A DNA stretch of 64,000 nucleotides. Source: Duncaniella dubosii. GTDB lineage: Bacteria; Bacteroidota; Bacteroidia; Bacteroidales; Muribaculaceae. The notes beneath the pieces were generated by a model that had not been told where the DNA came from, made no database searches, and worked only from the letters and a program-made list of their open reading frames with translations. Within the stretch, counting starts at the first letter, position 1. Each line of letters opens with the position of its first letter. The stretch is taken from positions 1,550,001 to 1,614,000 of the forward strand of contig NZ_CP039396.1 of the NCBI RefSeq assembly GCF_004803915.1. Direction: 5' to 3'. The position numbers and the translations under genes are program-made. Shown one piece after another: positions 25,921 to 35,550 of this stretch.

Positions 25921-26469
25921 TTATTTGTCGGTCTGCTCCCTGCGTGATTCCTGTTCATGCAGGTAGTGGGTGAAATGTTCGGTCGGCGATTTGGTGATGC
26001 AGATTCGTCCTGAGCGTATAAACTGGAGTATGCCGTATTTGTTCAGCAATTCATAGAGAGCCTGAGTCTCGCTTTCATGACCTGTCTTTTCGAGTATGGT
26101 ATATTCGCGTGTCAGTTCCAGAATGCGCACGTTGTGTACACGGATGATTCTTTCGAAATCCTTTTCGTCGAGCAGCTTCTGGGTCGGGACTTTGTAGAGA
26201 GCCACCTCCTGATATATGATTTCATCGTCAGTGTAGAGATAGGCGCGCAGCACGTCGATGCAACGTTCAATCTGCTTGATGACCTTCTCCATTGTCTCGC
26301 GGTCTGAGGTACATGTGAAGTTCATTTTGTGGATGCCGGGCATTGAGCTTGCGCTTGACGATACGCTCTCCAGATTAAGGCCGCGCCGAGTGAAAATTAT
26401 GGAGATGCGGTTGAGAAGGCCGACCTGATTTTCGGTGAATACCGATATGGTGAACAGTTTCTTTTCCAT
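25921..26469 (-). CDS. ilvN: Acetolactate synthase regulatory (small) subunit
   Basis: 182 residues. The N-terminal ACT domain (LFTISVFTENQVGLLNRISI, FTRRGLNLESVS) senses branched-chain amino acids. The C-terminal ACT-like half (IIRVHNVRILELTREYTI, LYELLNKYGILQFIRSGRI) completes the IlvN/IlvH fold. It binds IlvB, raises activity and confers feedback inhibition by valine. It starts 14 nt after ilvB, and the thioesterase gene follows by 21 nt. Confidence 0.95.
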   Translation of the reverse strand: MEKKLFTISVFTENQVGLLNRISIIFTRRGLNLESVSSSASSMPGIHKMNFTCTSDRETMEKVIKQIERCIDVLRAYLYTDDEIIYQEVALYKVPTQKLLDEKDFERIIRVHNVRILELTREYTILEKTGHESETQALYELLNKYGILQFIRSGRICITKSPTEHFTHYLHEQESRREQTDK

Positions 26470-26483
26470 GTATTCTTAACAGA

Positions 26484-28208
26484 TTAGCCTTGATATTTGG
26501 TTGTTGGATTTATTAAGATGTCATCGACTGCCGCGCCGGGGACTACCATTGGGAAAACCATGTCCTCAGGGTCGATGTTGACATCAAGCAGATAAGTGCC
26601 TTCGTGGCTCATCATGCGGGCGATTGCTGCGTCGAGTTCGGCGCGGCATGCCACCCGTTCGGCATGGAAGCCGTAGGCTTCGGCTATGGTGACAAAATCA
26701 GGGTTGACCATAGGCGTGGCAGAGAAACGGTTGTTGTAGAACATCGCCTGCCACTGCCTTACGTTTCCAAGGAAATCATTGTTGAGGATTATTACCTTGA
26801 CCCCGATATTGTAGGCAAGCATAGTGCCGAGTTCCTGCATGGTCATCTGGAAACCGCCGTCGCCCATGAATGCGAATACCTCTCGCTCCGGGGCTGCGAT
26901 TTTCGCGCCGATTGCTGCCGGAAGGCAGAATCCCATTGTCCCGAGGCCGCCTGAGGTCAACACGCTTTTGGGAAGCGTGTATTTGAAGTAGCGGGCAGCC
27001 ATCATCTGGTTCTGGCCGACATCAGTCACGAGAATGCCGCAATTGCCGGATGCTTCCGAGATTTTACGGACCACTTCTCCCATGCGCATCGCTCCGTCAG
27101 GTCCGATATCCGACGGGTCAAGCTCACGCTTCATAACCTCTTCGCGTTCGACTTCTTCAGGTCTGTCGAACGACGCAAGCCAGTCGGTATGACGGCTCTT
27201 GTTTACGAGCGGAAGTAGTGCTTTTAGAGCCTTCTTTGCGTCGGCGTGGATGGTGGTGTGGGCCTTTACATTCTTATTGAATTCAGCGCAGTCGATGTCG
27301 ACGTGGATGATTTTGGCATCCGGGGCATATCCTTTGATAACACCGGTAACACGGTCGTCGAAACGGAGTCCGACAGCAAGGATGACATCGGCTTTGTTGG
27401 TATTGACGTTAGGGCCGATGTTTCCGTGCATTCCTACCATTCCTTTGTAAAGTGGATGGTCGGAAGGAACAGATGAAAGTCCGAGCAGAGTCGACACTAC
27501 CGGGATATCGGCCTTTTCGGCAAGTGCGATGATATCGGCTTCGGCGTTTGAGAGCATGACTCCGTGACCGGCGATGATCATAGGACGCTCTGCGCGGTTG
27601 AGCAGTGAGGCTGCGCTGAGCATGTTGCCGGGCTGGAGTTCGGGATCCGGGTTATAGCTGCGGATATATGTGATTTTTTCGTAATTCCATTCCATTGTGC
27701 CCACCTGCGCGTCGCGTGTCACGTCGAGCACGACAGCTCCCGGACGGCCGGTCGAGGCAATGTAGAATGCGCGTGCGACAGCCCAAGGAATTTCCTCCGG
27801 GGTACGTATCTGGTAGGTCCATTTGGTGACAGGTAGAGTGATGCCTATCACGTCGGTTTCCTGAAAAGCATCTGTCCCCAGTGAGTTTGTGGCCACCTGT
27901 CCGGTAATGACCACCAACGGTGTACAGTCGATATTTGCATCGGCCACACCGGTGATGATATTTGTGGCAGCCGGGCCCGAGGTCACTGAGACCACGCCTA
28001 CTTTGCCTGATACGCGGGCATAGCCCTGTGCCGCATGGACCGCTCCCTGTTCGTGGCGTGTCAGTATGTGGTGAAGCTTGTCTGAAAAATCATAAAGCTT
28101 GTCGTAAAAAGGCATTATCTGGCCTCCCGGATAGCCGAAGATGGTGTCGACACCTTCAGCCAGCAGGGCGCGGCATAATGCTTCAGAACCTTTGATTCGT
28201 TCACTCAT
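26484..28208 (-). CDS. ilvB: Acetolactate synthase large subunit
   Basis: 574 residues with the three domains of the ThDP-dependent family. GVDTIFGYPGGQIMPFYD and RHEQGAVHAAQGYAR (catalytic glutamate) are in the first domain, LGLSSVPSDHPLYKGMVGMH in the middle, and MGDGGFQMTMQELGTMLAY in the third. The GDG...NN motif is completed by IILNNDFLGNVRQWQ. It condenses pyruvate with pyruvate or 2-oxobutyrate, with FAD and Mg2+. It is in the operon after ilvD (65 nt gap) and before ilvN (14 nt). Confidence 0.96.
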   Translation of the reverse strand: MSERIKGSEALCRALLAEGVDTIFGYPGGQIMPFYDKLYDFSDKLHHILTRHEQGAVHAAQGYARVSGKVGVVSVTSGPAATNIITGVADANIDCTPLVVITGQVATNSLGTDAFQETDVIGITLPVTKWTYQIRTPEEIPWAVARAFYIASTGRPGAVVLDVTRDAQVGTMEWNYEKITYIRSYNPDPELQPGNMLSAASLLNRAERPMIIAGHGVMLSNAEADIIALAEKADIPVVSTLLGLSSVPSDHPLYKGMVGMHGNIGPNVNTNKADVILAVGLRFDDRVTGVIKGYAPDAKIIHVDIDCAEFNKNVKAHTTIHADAKKALKALLPLVNKSRHTDWLASFDRPEEVEREEVMKRELDPSDIGPDGAMRMGEVVRKISEASGNCGILVTDVGQNQMMAARYFKYTLPKSVLTSGGLGTMGFCLPAAIGAKIAAPEREVFAFMGDGGFQMTMQELGTMLAYNIGVKVIILNNDFLGNVRQWQAMFYNNRFSATPMVNPDFVTIAEAYGFHAERVACRAELDAAIARMMSHEGTYLLDVNIDPEDMVFPMVVPGAAVDDILINPTTKYQG

Positions 28209-28273
28209 ACAGAGTCGTTGGAATAATGTGTGCGAATAAATTATTTATATGCGGATGGTAATGGAGAGTCCTG

Positions 28274-30106
28274 TCAGTCGTCGAGATGTCTGACTCCGCC
28301 TTTGTCAGCAGATGTGACCATCGATGCGTAGGCGCGGAGAGCCTGAGACACTTTTCGGTCACGGTCACGTGGGGTGAATGCCTTGTTGCCGAGGGCTTCC
28401 TCTTCCTTGCGTCGTGCGTCAAGCTCTTCGTCAGTCAGTCTGACGTTGATGGTTCGTGCGGGAATGTCGATTTCGATAATGTCGCCGTCCCTGACAAGTC
28501 CGATATTGCCGCCGTTGGCAGCTTCGGGCGAAATGTGGCCAATGGAGAGACCTGATGTGCCTCCCGAAAAACGGCCGTCGGTGATGAGCGCGCACTCTTT
28601 GCCAAGATGTTTGCTCTTGATATAGGAAGTGGGATAGAGCATCTCCTGCATTCCCGGGCCTCCCTTTGGGCCTTCATAGGTTATGACTACGACATCTCCG
28701 CTTTTAACCTTGTCGCGGAGAATTCCGTCGACTGCGGCCTCCTGCGAGGTGAAAACTTTAGCCGGACCGCTGAAACGGAATATGCTTTCATCGACACCTG
28801 CGGTCTTGACAACGCAGCCGTCTTGTGCGATATTCCCTTTGAGCACTGCGAGACCGCCGTCCTTCACATAGGCATGTTCCATGTCGCGGATACATCCGTT
28901 CGCGCGGTCGGAGTCGAGAGAGCTGTAGTAGCTCATCTGTTTTCCGAGTTCGGTGGTGCGCTTCATTCCCGGGGCGCTTTTCCAGAGTTCGTCAGCATGA
29001 TTGTCGAAGTCTTTGCCGCCGATGGCATATCTGTCCATTGCTTCCGCAAGAGTCATGCTGTCGACGCGTTTAACGCCGGCATCGATCAGTCCTGCGTCGG
29101 AAAGAATCTTCATGATCGACAGGATTCCTCCTGCACGGTTTACGTCCTGAATATGGTAGTGGGAATTGGGAGCAACTTTACATAGCACCGGTGTGTGGCG
29201 CGATAGCGAGTCGATGTCATCCATCGTGAAATCCGCACCGGCTTCGTGGGCGACTGCCAGAAGATGGAGCACGGTGTTTGTCGATCCACCCATTGCAATG
29301 TCGAGTGTCATTGCGTTGAGCATTGCCTGACGTGTGGCTATGTTACGGGGGAGTACGCTTTCGTCACCGTCGCGGTAATAGGCATACGTGTTGCGCACAA
29401 TCATTTCGGCCGCTTTTTTGAACAGCTGCAGACGGTTGATGTGGGTGGCCACGACTGTGCCGTTGCCGGGAAGAGCGAGGCCGATGGCTTCGTTGAGCGA
29501 GTTCATGGAATTGGCGGTGAACATGCCGGAGCATGAGCCGCATGTCGGACAGCCTTTCTGTTCAAGCTCTGTCACAGCTTCGTCGCTGACGGTCGAGTCG
29601 GCGGCGTCAATCATTATGTCGATGAGGTCCACGGGACGGCCGTTGACATCACCGGCTTCCATCGGGCCTCCTGAAACGAATATTGCCGGAATATTGAGGC
29701 GCATGGCTGCCATCAGCATGCCCGGGGTGACTTTGTCGCAGTTTGAAATGCAGACCATTGCGTCGGCCTTGTGGGCATTTACCATATATTCGATTGAATC
29801 GGCAATCATGTCGCGCGACGGGAGTGAGTATAACATGCCGTCGTGGCCCATTGCTATACCGTCGTCAATGGCTATGGTGTTGAATTCGGCAGCGAAACAG
29901 CCCTGTTTCTCGATTTCGGCCTTTACAACCTGTCCGACTTCATGGAGATGAGTATGTCCGGGGACAAATTGAGTGAACGAGTTGACAATTGCGATGATAG
30001 GCTTACCGAATTGTTCGTCCTTCATGCCGTTTGCGCGCCAGAGAGCACGGGCACCGGCCATTCGGCGTCCCTCTGTGCTTGCTGCGCTTTTCAAAGGAAA
30101 ACTCAT
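28274..30106 (-). CDS. ilvD: Dihydroxy-acid dehydratase
   Basis: 610 residues, full length. [18 protein letters not shown] and [19 protein letters not shown] carry the iron-sulfur cysteines. [20 protein letters not shown] and [20 protein letters not shown] (ending motif with the substrate-binding serine) are typical. It dehydrates dihydroxy-isovalerate and dihydroxy-methylvalerate to 2-oxo acids. As the first gene of the operon, it has a good promoter at 30144-30175. Confidence 0.96.
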   Translation of the reverse strand: MSFPLKSAASTEGRRMAGARALWRANGMKDEQFGKPIIAIVNSFTQFVPGHTHLHEVGQVVKAEIEKQGCFAAEFNTIAIDDGIAMGHDGMLYSLPSRDMIADSIEYMVNAHKADAMVCISNCDKVTPGMLMAAMRLNIPAIFVSGGPMEAGDVNGRPVDLIDIMIDAADSTVSDEAVTELEQKGCPTCGSCSGMFTANSMNSLNEAIGLALPGNGTVVATHINRLQLFKKAAEMIVRNTYAYYRDGDESVLPRNIATRQAMLNAMTLDIAMGGSTNTVLHLLAVAHEAGADFTMDDIDSLSRHTPVLCKVAPNSHYHIQDVNRAGGILSIMKILSDAGLIDAGVKRVDSMTLAEAMDRYAIGGKDFDNHADELWKSAPGMKRTTELGKQMSYYSSLDSDRANGCIRDMEHAYVKDGGLAVLKGNIAQDGCVVKTAGVDESIFRFSGPAKVFTSQEAAVDGILRDKVKSGDVVVITYEGPKGGPGMQEMLYPTSYIKSKHLGKECALITDGRFSGGTSGLSIGHISPEAANGGNIGLVRDGDIIEIDIPARTINVRLTDEELDARRKEEEALGNKAFTPRDRDRKVSQALRAYASMVTSADKGGVRHLDD

Positions 30107-30143
30107 AATTATTGCGAACCTATGAATTTGTTAAAATTATCCG

Positions 30144-30175
30144 CAAAAATACGATAATATGTTGTAAAACACAAA
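30144..30175 (-). promoter_or_regulatory. Promoter of the ilvD-ilvB-ilvN-thioesterase-ilvC operon
   Basis: On the minus strand TTTG (30172-30175) and TATTTTTG (30144-30151) are separated by 20 nt, an exact match to the Bacteroidetes pattern. It lies 38 nt upstream of the ilvD ATG. I see no leader peptide or attenuator between promoter and gene. Confidence 0.7.
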
Positions 30176-30256
30176 AATTTAACGAGGTATTTTTATTTTT
30201 TGCGTGGTGGCGGGGTCGGAATAAACAGATTCCGCATACGAAATAATCGATATATA

Positions 30257-30305
30257 AACAATCCATACCCTGATATGTATCGAAAATATCTGAGTATGGA
30301 TTGTT
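30257..30305. terminator. Hairpin terminator after the fimbrial tip gene
   Basis: A 12-bp stem (30257-30268 with 30294-30305) has extra inner GATAT/ATATC pairing. It lies 25 nt after the tip gene stop and before the divergently separated ilv promoter. U-rich sequence follows on both sides but is not a clean tract. Confidence 0.6.
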
Positions 30306-30330
30306 ATTATATTTGTTGTGGTTCTATCGA

Positions 30331-33258
30331 TTAATCAGCGATTGGCCAGACTGTGATGCCATATGAGTTATTGGAGCCTGTACACGATCCAAAATTTCGG
30401 CCTCCGCTAAGGACTCCTGTCCAACTTCCGAAGTTGGATGCACGGTTGTCAAGATAGAATATCAATGTCTGTTTGCTGCTATTGAGGTTCGAGGAACATA
30501 GATAGGTGATCATACTATATGCAGCCCATGTCGTTCCTTTGAGTTCAGACGGTATTTTATTAATGTCTGGTACATTCATGTCCCTCATACCCGTGGCATA
30601 TAGCTTGACTTCATCTCCGGTGCCATCGGAATTGCTATGAAAAGTCCAGCATCTGGAATTGCTGTCCCATGTTATTTTATTATTTTCATAGCAACAATCA
30701 TTCATATAATTGCCGCTGTTAGGTCTTACAAAACCTGAAAAAGCGTTTGCAGGAGCGATATGATAGCCTGCCGGAGAGGGGTCATATATTGTTTTGGTGA
30801 CAGGCTGGGAGTTCTTTTCATTAGAACTCCCCGCACTCCCTCCAAAAGATGATGTAGAATTCCAAGCGTTATACATGTTTCCATCGGAATCGAGGTATGT
30901 TGTCCCTGACGGATTATGCCAGTGCTGACGGTAGTCTCCTGTACCTAAGACAAAATGGTGTGGATATCGAATGGCTTCTCCGAGGCTCATTCCGTTATCG
31001 CGTTCTGAGCGTGAGAATTTAAAGTCGGTATTATAGTCAAACACCCTTTTGTTAAGCATCGTGAATTCGCCTGTCATGCCATTTCTATAATATAAATGGT
31101 CCGGCTTGTCATATACACCGGCGACCATAGGGTCTTTTCGTCCCCATTGGTAATAAGTGTTGTCGCCGGCCAGCGATGCGATAATCCCATGTTGTGTACG
31201 GCTGATTTCTTTGCTTATAGTCCCGCATTTAAGAGCTGAGAGGTCAAACTCGAATTTTATCTTCATTTTGCGTTCGGCAGCGGCGGCATGACTGTCGCAA
31301 TAGCCAAGGGTGCTTTGGGGGAATATATACGTTTTTTTATCAGCCCCGATGGTGGTTATGCGGTTTGAAGTCCAGTCATAGTCGGTCACCCATATATGCC
31401 AGCTCCAAACAATATCTCCTTTTTCATTTCGAAGTGCGATAACCGCATTTCCCTGAGCGATAGAATGCTTGCTTAGACGGAAACTAATATAGTCTCCGTT
31501 CTTGTCAAGTTCCACTTGATCGATTAGTCCCGGAGAATCAGACCATAGGACGAAGGCATCTTTCAGCGGGCCTGCCTGCTGTTTTATGTATGGGGTTGTG
31601 ATTTCGTTGTTAGCATGGTCCGCATAGAATTTCATGCCGTGTTCGGCGTTGGGAGCCGAGCGGTTTATAGTATAGGCACTCTTGTTTGCTGTCCCGTTTT
31701 TCATGGAGTTGCCATAGACGGTCGAGAACTTATAGCAGCCGGGCCGGTGGATCATGTAGCAGTTGGCTGATTCTTGCTCCGAAAGGTCTTTCATTTCCGT
31801 ATTGAATTTTCTGTCAGGAAATTTTGCCGCCTGTAGTTCTGTAAACAAAGGCTGTGCCGGAAGAATCAGCGACCCTGTATTAACGCGTGGCTGCAACACT
31901 TTTTTATCGGCAACAGTGATATCGTCGGATTCCCACAGGGCTTCCTGCCATGACTTGCCGTCGTCGGTCGATGCAAGAATCCTTATAGGGGCATCCACTT
32001 CTTTGGTTTCAGCTCCTTCCTGTGTCACTCTAACGTAGGATGTGAGTTTAAGATTGCGTATGATACCCGAGAAGGGGACAATCGAATCAAACTTAAACTC
32101 TGTGTTGTCGGCGATGTTTTGTGCAAATTCTACAATCGGAGTTACGACAACTCCTGTCGAGGAAACAGAATATGTGTAAAGTTTTCCGGCTTCCCATGAC
32201 TTGTCTTTGCCTCCGAGCTTGGCTGTGAGCGTGCGTTTGGTATTTGTCAGTTTGTCAGTGAATTCAAGGGTGAGTTTTGCCGAGCTTGTGAGCTCTTGCG
32301 GTATCATGAAGAAAGTCAGCCCGTCGTTTTTCCCTTCGCTGTCCTTGCCTCCGGCTATGTTAAGTCCGGGTGATGAATTCAGCTTATTGTCGTCAGTGTC
32401 ATAAAGCCTTAATGCTATGTCTGCGGAATATGAGGCGGCCGGCTCGCCGGAAACACTCCAGCTGCCGTTCGAGAGCGTGAGTCTGCCACTTCCGTGGATG
32501 CCTGAAATGGTTGCTTTTGTGATATCGCCCGCAAGCATTGCATCGCCGGTGCGAATCGTTATCGCGGCCAAGGCATGGCCGAACTTAAGTCCGACAGTCG
32601 GAGTCCCGCTTCCTGCAAGGTCGGTAGAGGCGGTAAGCAGGTCGGTCTGGGACGCGACATCGCCATTTACTGTGAAATCAATGGCAGGGTGTGTGCCTGA
32701 TGCGGTATGGACTATTCCGTTATCGGTGGTCGCATAGGGTGCGTATGCCATGAAACGTATCCGTCCTGAACCGGGCCACGATAGTTTGTCGGATGCAGTC
32801 CATTGGTCGCCGGTGGCACTTACGGATGTATTACAGGCAAAGTTTGCTGTGAAGTCTGAAAGGTCGGCGGCCTCTGTAGTGCTGTTGTAGCAGATGGCTG
32901 AGAGGCCGAATGTCTTGGGAAAGGTTTCGGCGGTGACTGTTGTGCCTCGTGACATCCGGAGGCTCTTATCCGGCTTGTCGTTGAGTGTTTCGGATTCCGA
33001 GATAAGATACATTTGTGTCCCAAACCCGCCGTCGTCAATTTTTTTGATGGAAATGTCGGAATCTGTATTTCTTGACACAACAGTGCCTTTCACCCATGAC
33101 GATTCAAATTCGACTTCAAAGGTGGGATAGGGCGCAGCATTATTATTGTCTGACATTATCCGGTCCTCACATGACGATAGCACAGCCATAAATGCCACAG
33201 TCTGTAAGGATATTTTTATGAAATGTGGTTTGAAAGGAAAATGTATCATTATTGTCAT
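30331..33258 (-). CDS. Large fimbrillin-family lipoprotein, probable fimbrial tip component
   Basis: About 975 residues from ATG 33258 (ATG 33249 is also possible). A lipoprotein signal ends at AVLSSC followed by EDRIMSD. The N-terminal part (to about residue 370) follows the fimbrillin/Mfa-like plan: GLSAICYNS, WPGSGRIRFMAYAP, GLKFGHALAAITI, FFMIPQELTSSAKLTLEF and WEAGKLYTYSVS. The C-terminal 550 or so residues hold large Trp/Tyr/Asn-rich blocks (ANCYMIHRPGCYKFS, DIVWSWHIWVTDY, YYQWGRKDPM, DPSPAGYHIAPANAFSGF), which resemble adhesin-like tips and FISUMP-type modules. It is the last gene of the fimbrial operon, probably expressed below fimbrillin because of the preceding terminator. Adhesion function is inferred. 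Confidence 0.78.
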   Translation of the reverse strand: MTIMIHFPFKPHFIKISLQTVAFMAVLSSCEDRIMSDNNNAAPYPTFEVEFESSWVKGTVVSRNTDSDISIKKIDDGGFGTQMYLISESETLNDKPDKSLRMSRGTTVTAETFPKTFGLSAICYNSTTEAADLSDFTANFACNTSVSATGDQWTASDKLSWPGSGRIRFMAYAPYATTDNGIVHTASGTHPAIDFTVNGDVASQTDLLTASTDLAGSGTPTVGLKFGHALAAITIRTGDAMLAGDITKATISGIHGSGRLTLSNGSWSVSGEPAASYSADIALRLYDTDDNKLNSSPGLNIAGGKDSEGKNDGLTFFMIPQELTSSAKLTLEFTDKLTNTKRTLTAKLGGKDKSWEAGKLYTYSVSSTGVVVTPIVEFAQNIADNTEFKFDSIVPFSGIIRNLKLTSYVRVTQEGAETKEVDAPIRILASTDDGKSWQEALWESDDITVADKKVLQPRVNTGSLILPAQPLFTELQAAKFPDRKFNTEMKDLSEQESANCYMIHRPGCYKFSTVYGNSMKNGTANKSAYTINRSAPNAEHGMKFYADHANNEITTPYIKQQAGPLKDAFVLWSDSPGLIDQVELDKNGDYISFRLSKHSIAQGNAVIALRNEKGDIVWSWHIWVTDYDWTSNRITTIGADKKTYIFPQSTLGYCDSHAAAAERKMKIKFEFDLSALKCGTISKEISRTQHGIIASLAGDNTYYQWGRKDPMVAGVYDKPDHLYYRNGMTGEFTMLNKRVFDYNTDFKFSRSERDNGMSLGEAIRYPHHFVLGTGDYRQHWHNPSGTTYLDSDGNMYNAWNSTSSFGGSAGSSNEKNSQPVTKTIYDPSPAGYHIAPANAFSGFVRPNSGNYMNDCCYENNKITWDSNSRCWTFHSNSDGTGDEVKLYATGMRDMNVPDINKIPSELKGTTWAAYSMITYLCSSNLNSSKQTLIFYLDNRASNFGSWTGVLSGGRNFGSCTGSNNSYGITVWPIAD

Positions 33259-33260
33259 TA

Positions 33261-33311
33261 AAATAAAAAAGAAACGTGACATGCAGTCAAAAAGGCGACA
33301 TGTCACGTTTC
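33261..33311 (-). terminator. Intra-operonic terminator between fimbrillin and tip genes
   Basis: A perfect 13-bp inverted repeat (33271-33283 with 33299-33311) is followed on the minus strand by TTTTTTATTTTAATG. The hairpin lies 13 nt after the fimbrillin stop, and its U-tract runs to within a few nt of the tip start codon at 33258. Confidence 0.75.
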
Positions 33312-33323
33312 AATAAACATTGA

Positions 33324-34556
33324 TTAGTTCATGTCTATATTACCATCGGTCCAGCCGTCGGTTGAGCCTCCGGCATCAACCCAATCGGAAACAGTTACAG
33401 TAAATCTGATGGGGTTATCAAGCACGGGGTCGCCTGCGTATTTTCCTTGCGCCGGAATCTTGATATATTTATACTCGCCATTTCCGTCGGGTTTTTCGTC
33501 CAGACTTCCGGTAGGAGGATAGATGCCCGCACCGCTTGTCGCACCACAGAAAGAGAGATTATAAATATAGCGTTTCCCGGCTTCCCATTTAGTATCGATT
33601 GGAACGCAGGTATATCCATATTCATATTCATCAAATTTAGTAGTGTAAGGGAAAAGCTGATGAATGTGTCGGTTATTTTCGGTATCTGATTTTATGGCAT
33701 CATCACCGCCTCCTACATGTTCAGCTCCGGGATGGATGGCTTCAACACGGCAAAGGAATAATATGTATGCGCCTTCAGTGGCGTTGGTCGGATTTGATTT
33801 TCCTTCCCATGCCTTGAGTTGCTGTGGAATTAGCAATAAATTGGTCTTGTTTTCGGCATCCAATAGGGCTGTAGAAGTGTGGTCAAGTTGACGAGGTGTG
33901 GTGAATTCGATGCCGTATTGTGCTTTTTTTGAAGAGTTGGTAGACCAGATTAGATCACTTCCATCTGTTGTTGATAAGTTTTCTTTACCTGACGGATTGA
34001 CAACCCAGACACCTTTGATTTTGATGTTCTTTGTCTCGTCGCCTTTCGTTCCCTCAGAGGCATTTATGATGATTTGAGACAAGGCATGACGAAATTCTAA
34101 GGATACAGAAGTTCCTTTTGACAGCTGTGCTGTAGTTTGGGCAACTATTAAATCCAGTTGTTTTGTCGGGACGGTATCGGGGCTATAATCATCAATTCTC
34201 AGCTTTTTTCCGCTGCCATCTTGGCCTATACCTTTGATGGTTGCCGGTGCTACAGCCCAGAAATTAAGAGTATTCACATCTGATGGCCAGAATATTGAAT
34301 TGCTGAATGTGAAATATTCTTTACCATTTACTTTGGTAGCAGTTTGACCATCGATAAAAGGTGCGCTGTCCGTAATGTCAGAGAAAGCCCATACTTTAAA
34401 AGATTCAAGGTTCGACTTATCGAGGTTCATTGCACGGCTGATGCTGGTGTTGAAGGTGATTTCCGAACCATTGTTGACCAGCTCTACACTGTCCTCGGAA
34501 CACGCAGAGGTCAACAAAAGCACTGCCACCCCGAGAAAAGATAATTTAGTGTTCAT
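33324..34556 (-). CDS. Fimbrillin family lipoprotein (FimA/Mfa1-like major subunit candidate)
   Basis: 410 residues from ATG 34556. Signal MNTKLSFLGVAVLLLTSAC gives a lipidated cysteine followed by SEDSVELVNNGSEITFNTSI. Fimbrillin features: ITFNTSISRAMNLDKSNLES, FKVWAFSD, FWPSDVNTLNFWAVAP, LEFRHALSQIIINAS and WEAGKRYIYNLSF. In this fold the lipid anchor is removed and donor strands polymerise subunits outside the cell (established for Porphyromonas). The cluster position before the tip and after DUF3575/DUF5119 supports the main-stalk role. Polymer assembly is inferred. Confidence 0.84.
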   Translation of the reverse strand: MNTKLSFLGVAVLLLTSACSEDSVELVNNGSEITFNTSISRAMNLDKSNLESFKVWAFSDITDSAPFIDGQTATKVNGKEYFTFSNSIFWPSDVNTLNFWAVAPATIKGIGQDGSGKKLRIDDYSPDTVPTKQLDLIVAQTTAQLSKGTSVSLEFRHALSQIIINASEGTKGDETKNIKIKGVWVVNPSGKENLSTTDGSDLIWSTNSSKKAQYGIEFTTPRQLDHTSTALLDAENKTNLLLIPQQLKAWEGKSNPTNATEGAYILFLCRVEAIHPGAEHVGGGDDAIKSDTENNRHIHQLFPYTTKFDEYEYGYTCVPIDTKWEAGKRYIYNLSFCGATSGAGIYPPTGSLDEKPDGNGEYKYIKIPAQGKYAGDPVLDNPIRFTVTVSDWVDAGGSTDGWTDGNIDMN

Positions 34557-34611
34557 TTTGTGATGTGGTTTTAAACAGTTATACAATTATATTTATTTTG
34601 ATGATTATGAA

Positions 34612-35550
34612 TCAGCTCATGTCGACATCCAAATATACGTCCTCGGTCCAGTCGCTGACAGACGGAAACATGCCACCGCTTTCGTTCTGTTCAGGCAGTT
34701 TGATACCGTCGATTATGATTGTGATTCTCCGTTGGTCGGGTGCATCATGAATCTGCGACGTAACATTGAAGTTATAGTAGTGTTTGTCGGATGTGTATAG
34801 TGTAAATATATGTTGCTGTTCGGATGTCGGGCAATGGCCAAACAGAGTGACAGATCCTTCGATTGTCGAAGGTGCGGTCATAGACAACGCTATAGGGACG
34901 GTCACGTTTCTGCCGGTATGGTTTTTCATGGCAGGGCTGAAATTTTCAGACATTGTGGAGATTGCTCCGCTTATACCAAGCGAGGGTGTCAGATTGGTTA
35001 CCCCTGTAAGTATTATTTTATACGTGACAGTCGATTCGACAGGAGTGAACTTGATGGCTTGTCCTTGGCTCATGGTGACTGATATGTTTTCCATCATGTC
35101 TGCCCATATCATATCTGGTGACGCTTTTACTGGTTCGTCTTTCACGGCGTCGAAGCGTGGAGGCTCGGGCAGGGGATTGCGGCTCATGGGTGCAAGGATA
35201 TTTTCAACATCGGTCGTGAGCACGAAGTCATCGAATGTAGCGCCGCTTTCAACGATTGATTCGGTGCATCCGTTGAATACTGCTGCATTATATCCACCTG
35301 CGGGAACGCGGATGGCAGAGCCGTTCACGTCGGAAAATTCATAGCGCAATGGCTTTTCTCCGTCTATGGGAAAAAGATACAGCACCATCGTTTTTGGTGT
35401 GGCATCCGGCTGGGCGCTCCAATCGAATTTCACTTTAAGGTCGGTCCAGTGTGTGTGGTCGAAACATAGTTCACGGTGGTCGCACGATGTCTGCATGAGA
35501 CCGAGGTATAGGATAAAGCTGACAGCCGCCTGACGCGATAGAAATTTCAT
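34612..35550 (-). CDS. DUF5119 domain lipoprotein (fimbrial anchor/accessory)
   Basis: 312 residues. Signal peptide ends in LGLMQTSC, followed by DHRELCFDHTHWTDLKVKFD, which is how I recognise DUF5119. The body has PKTMVLYLFPIDGEKP, VPAGGYNAAVFNG and, at the end, SVSDWTEDVYLDVDMS. These features parallel the Mfa2/FimB anchor proteins of Bacteroidales fimbriae. The start overlaps the DUF3575 stop by 4 nt and the fimbrillin gene follows by 55 nt. A role in anchoring the stalk to the outer membrane is inferred. Confidence 0.8.
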   Translation of the reverse strand: MKFLSRQAAVSFILYLGLMQTSCDHRELCFDHTHWTDLKVKFDWSAQPDATPKTMVLYLFPIDGEKPLRYEFSDVNGSAIRVPAGGYNAAVFNGCTESIVESGATFDDFVLTTDVENILAPMSRNPLPEPPRFDAVKDEPVKASPDMIWADMMENISVTMSQGQAIKFTPVESTVTYKIILTGVTNLTPSLGISGAISTMSENFSPAMKNHTGRNVTVPIALSMTAPSTIEGSVTLFGHCPTSEQQHIFTLYTSDKHYYNFNVTSQIHDAPDQRRITIIIDGIKLPEQNESGGMFPSVSDWTEDVYLDVDMS

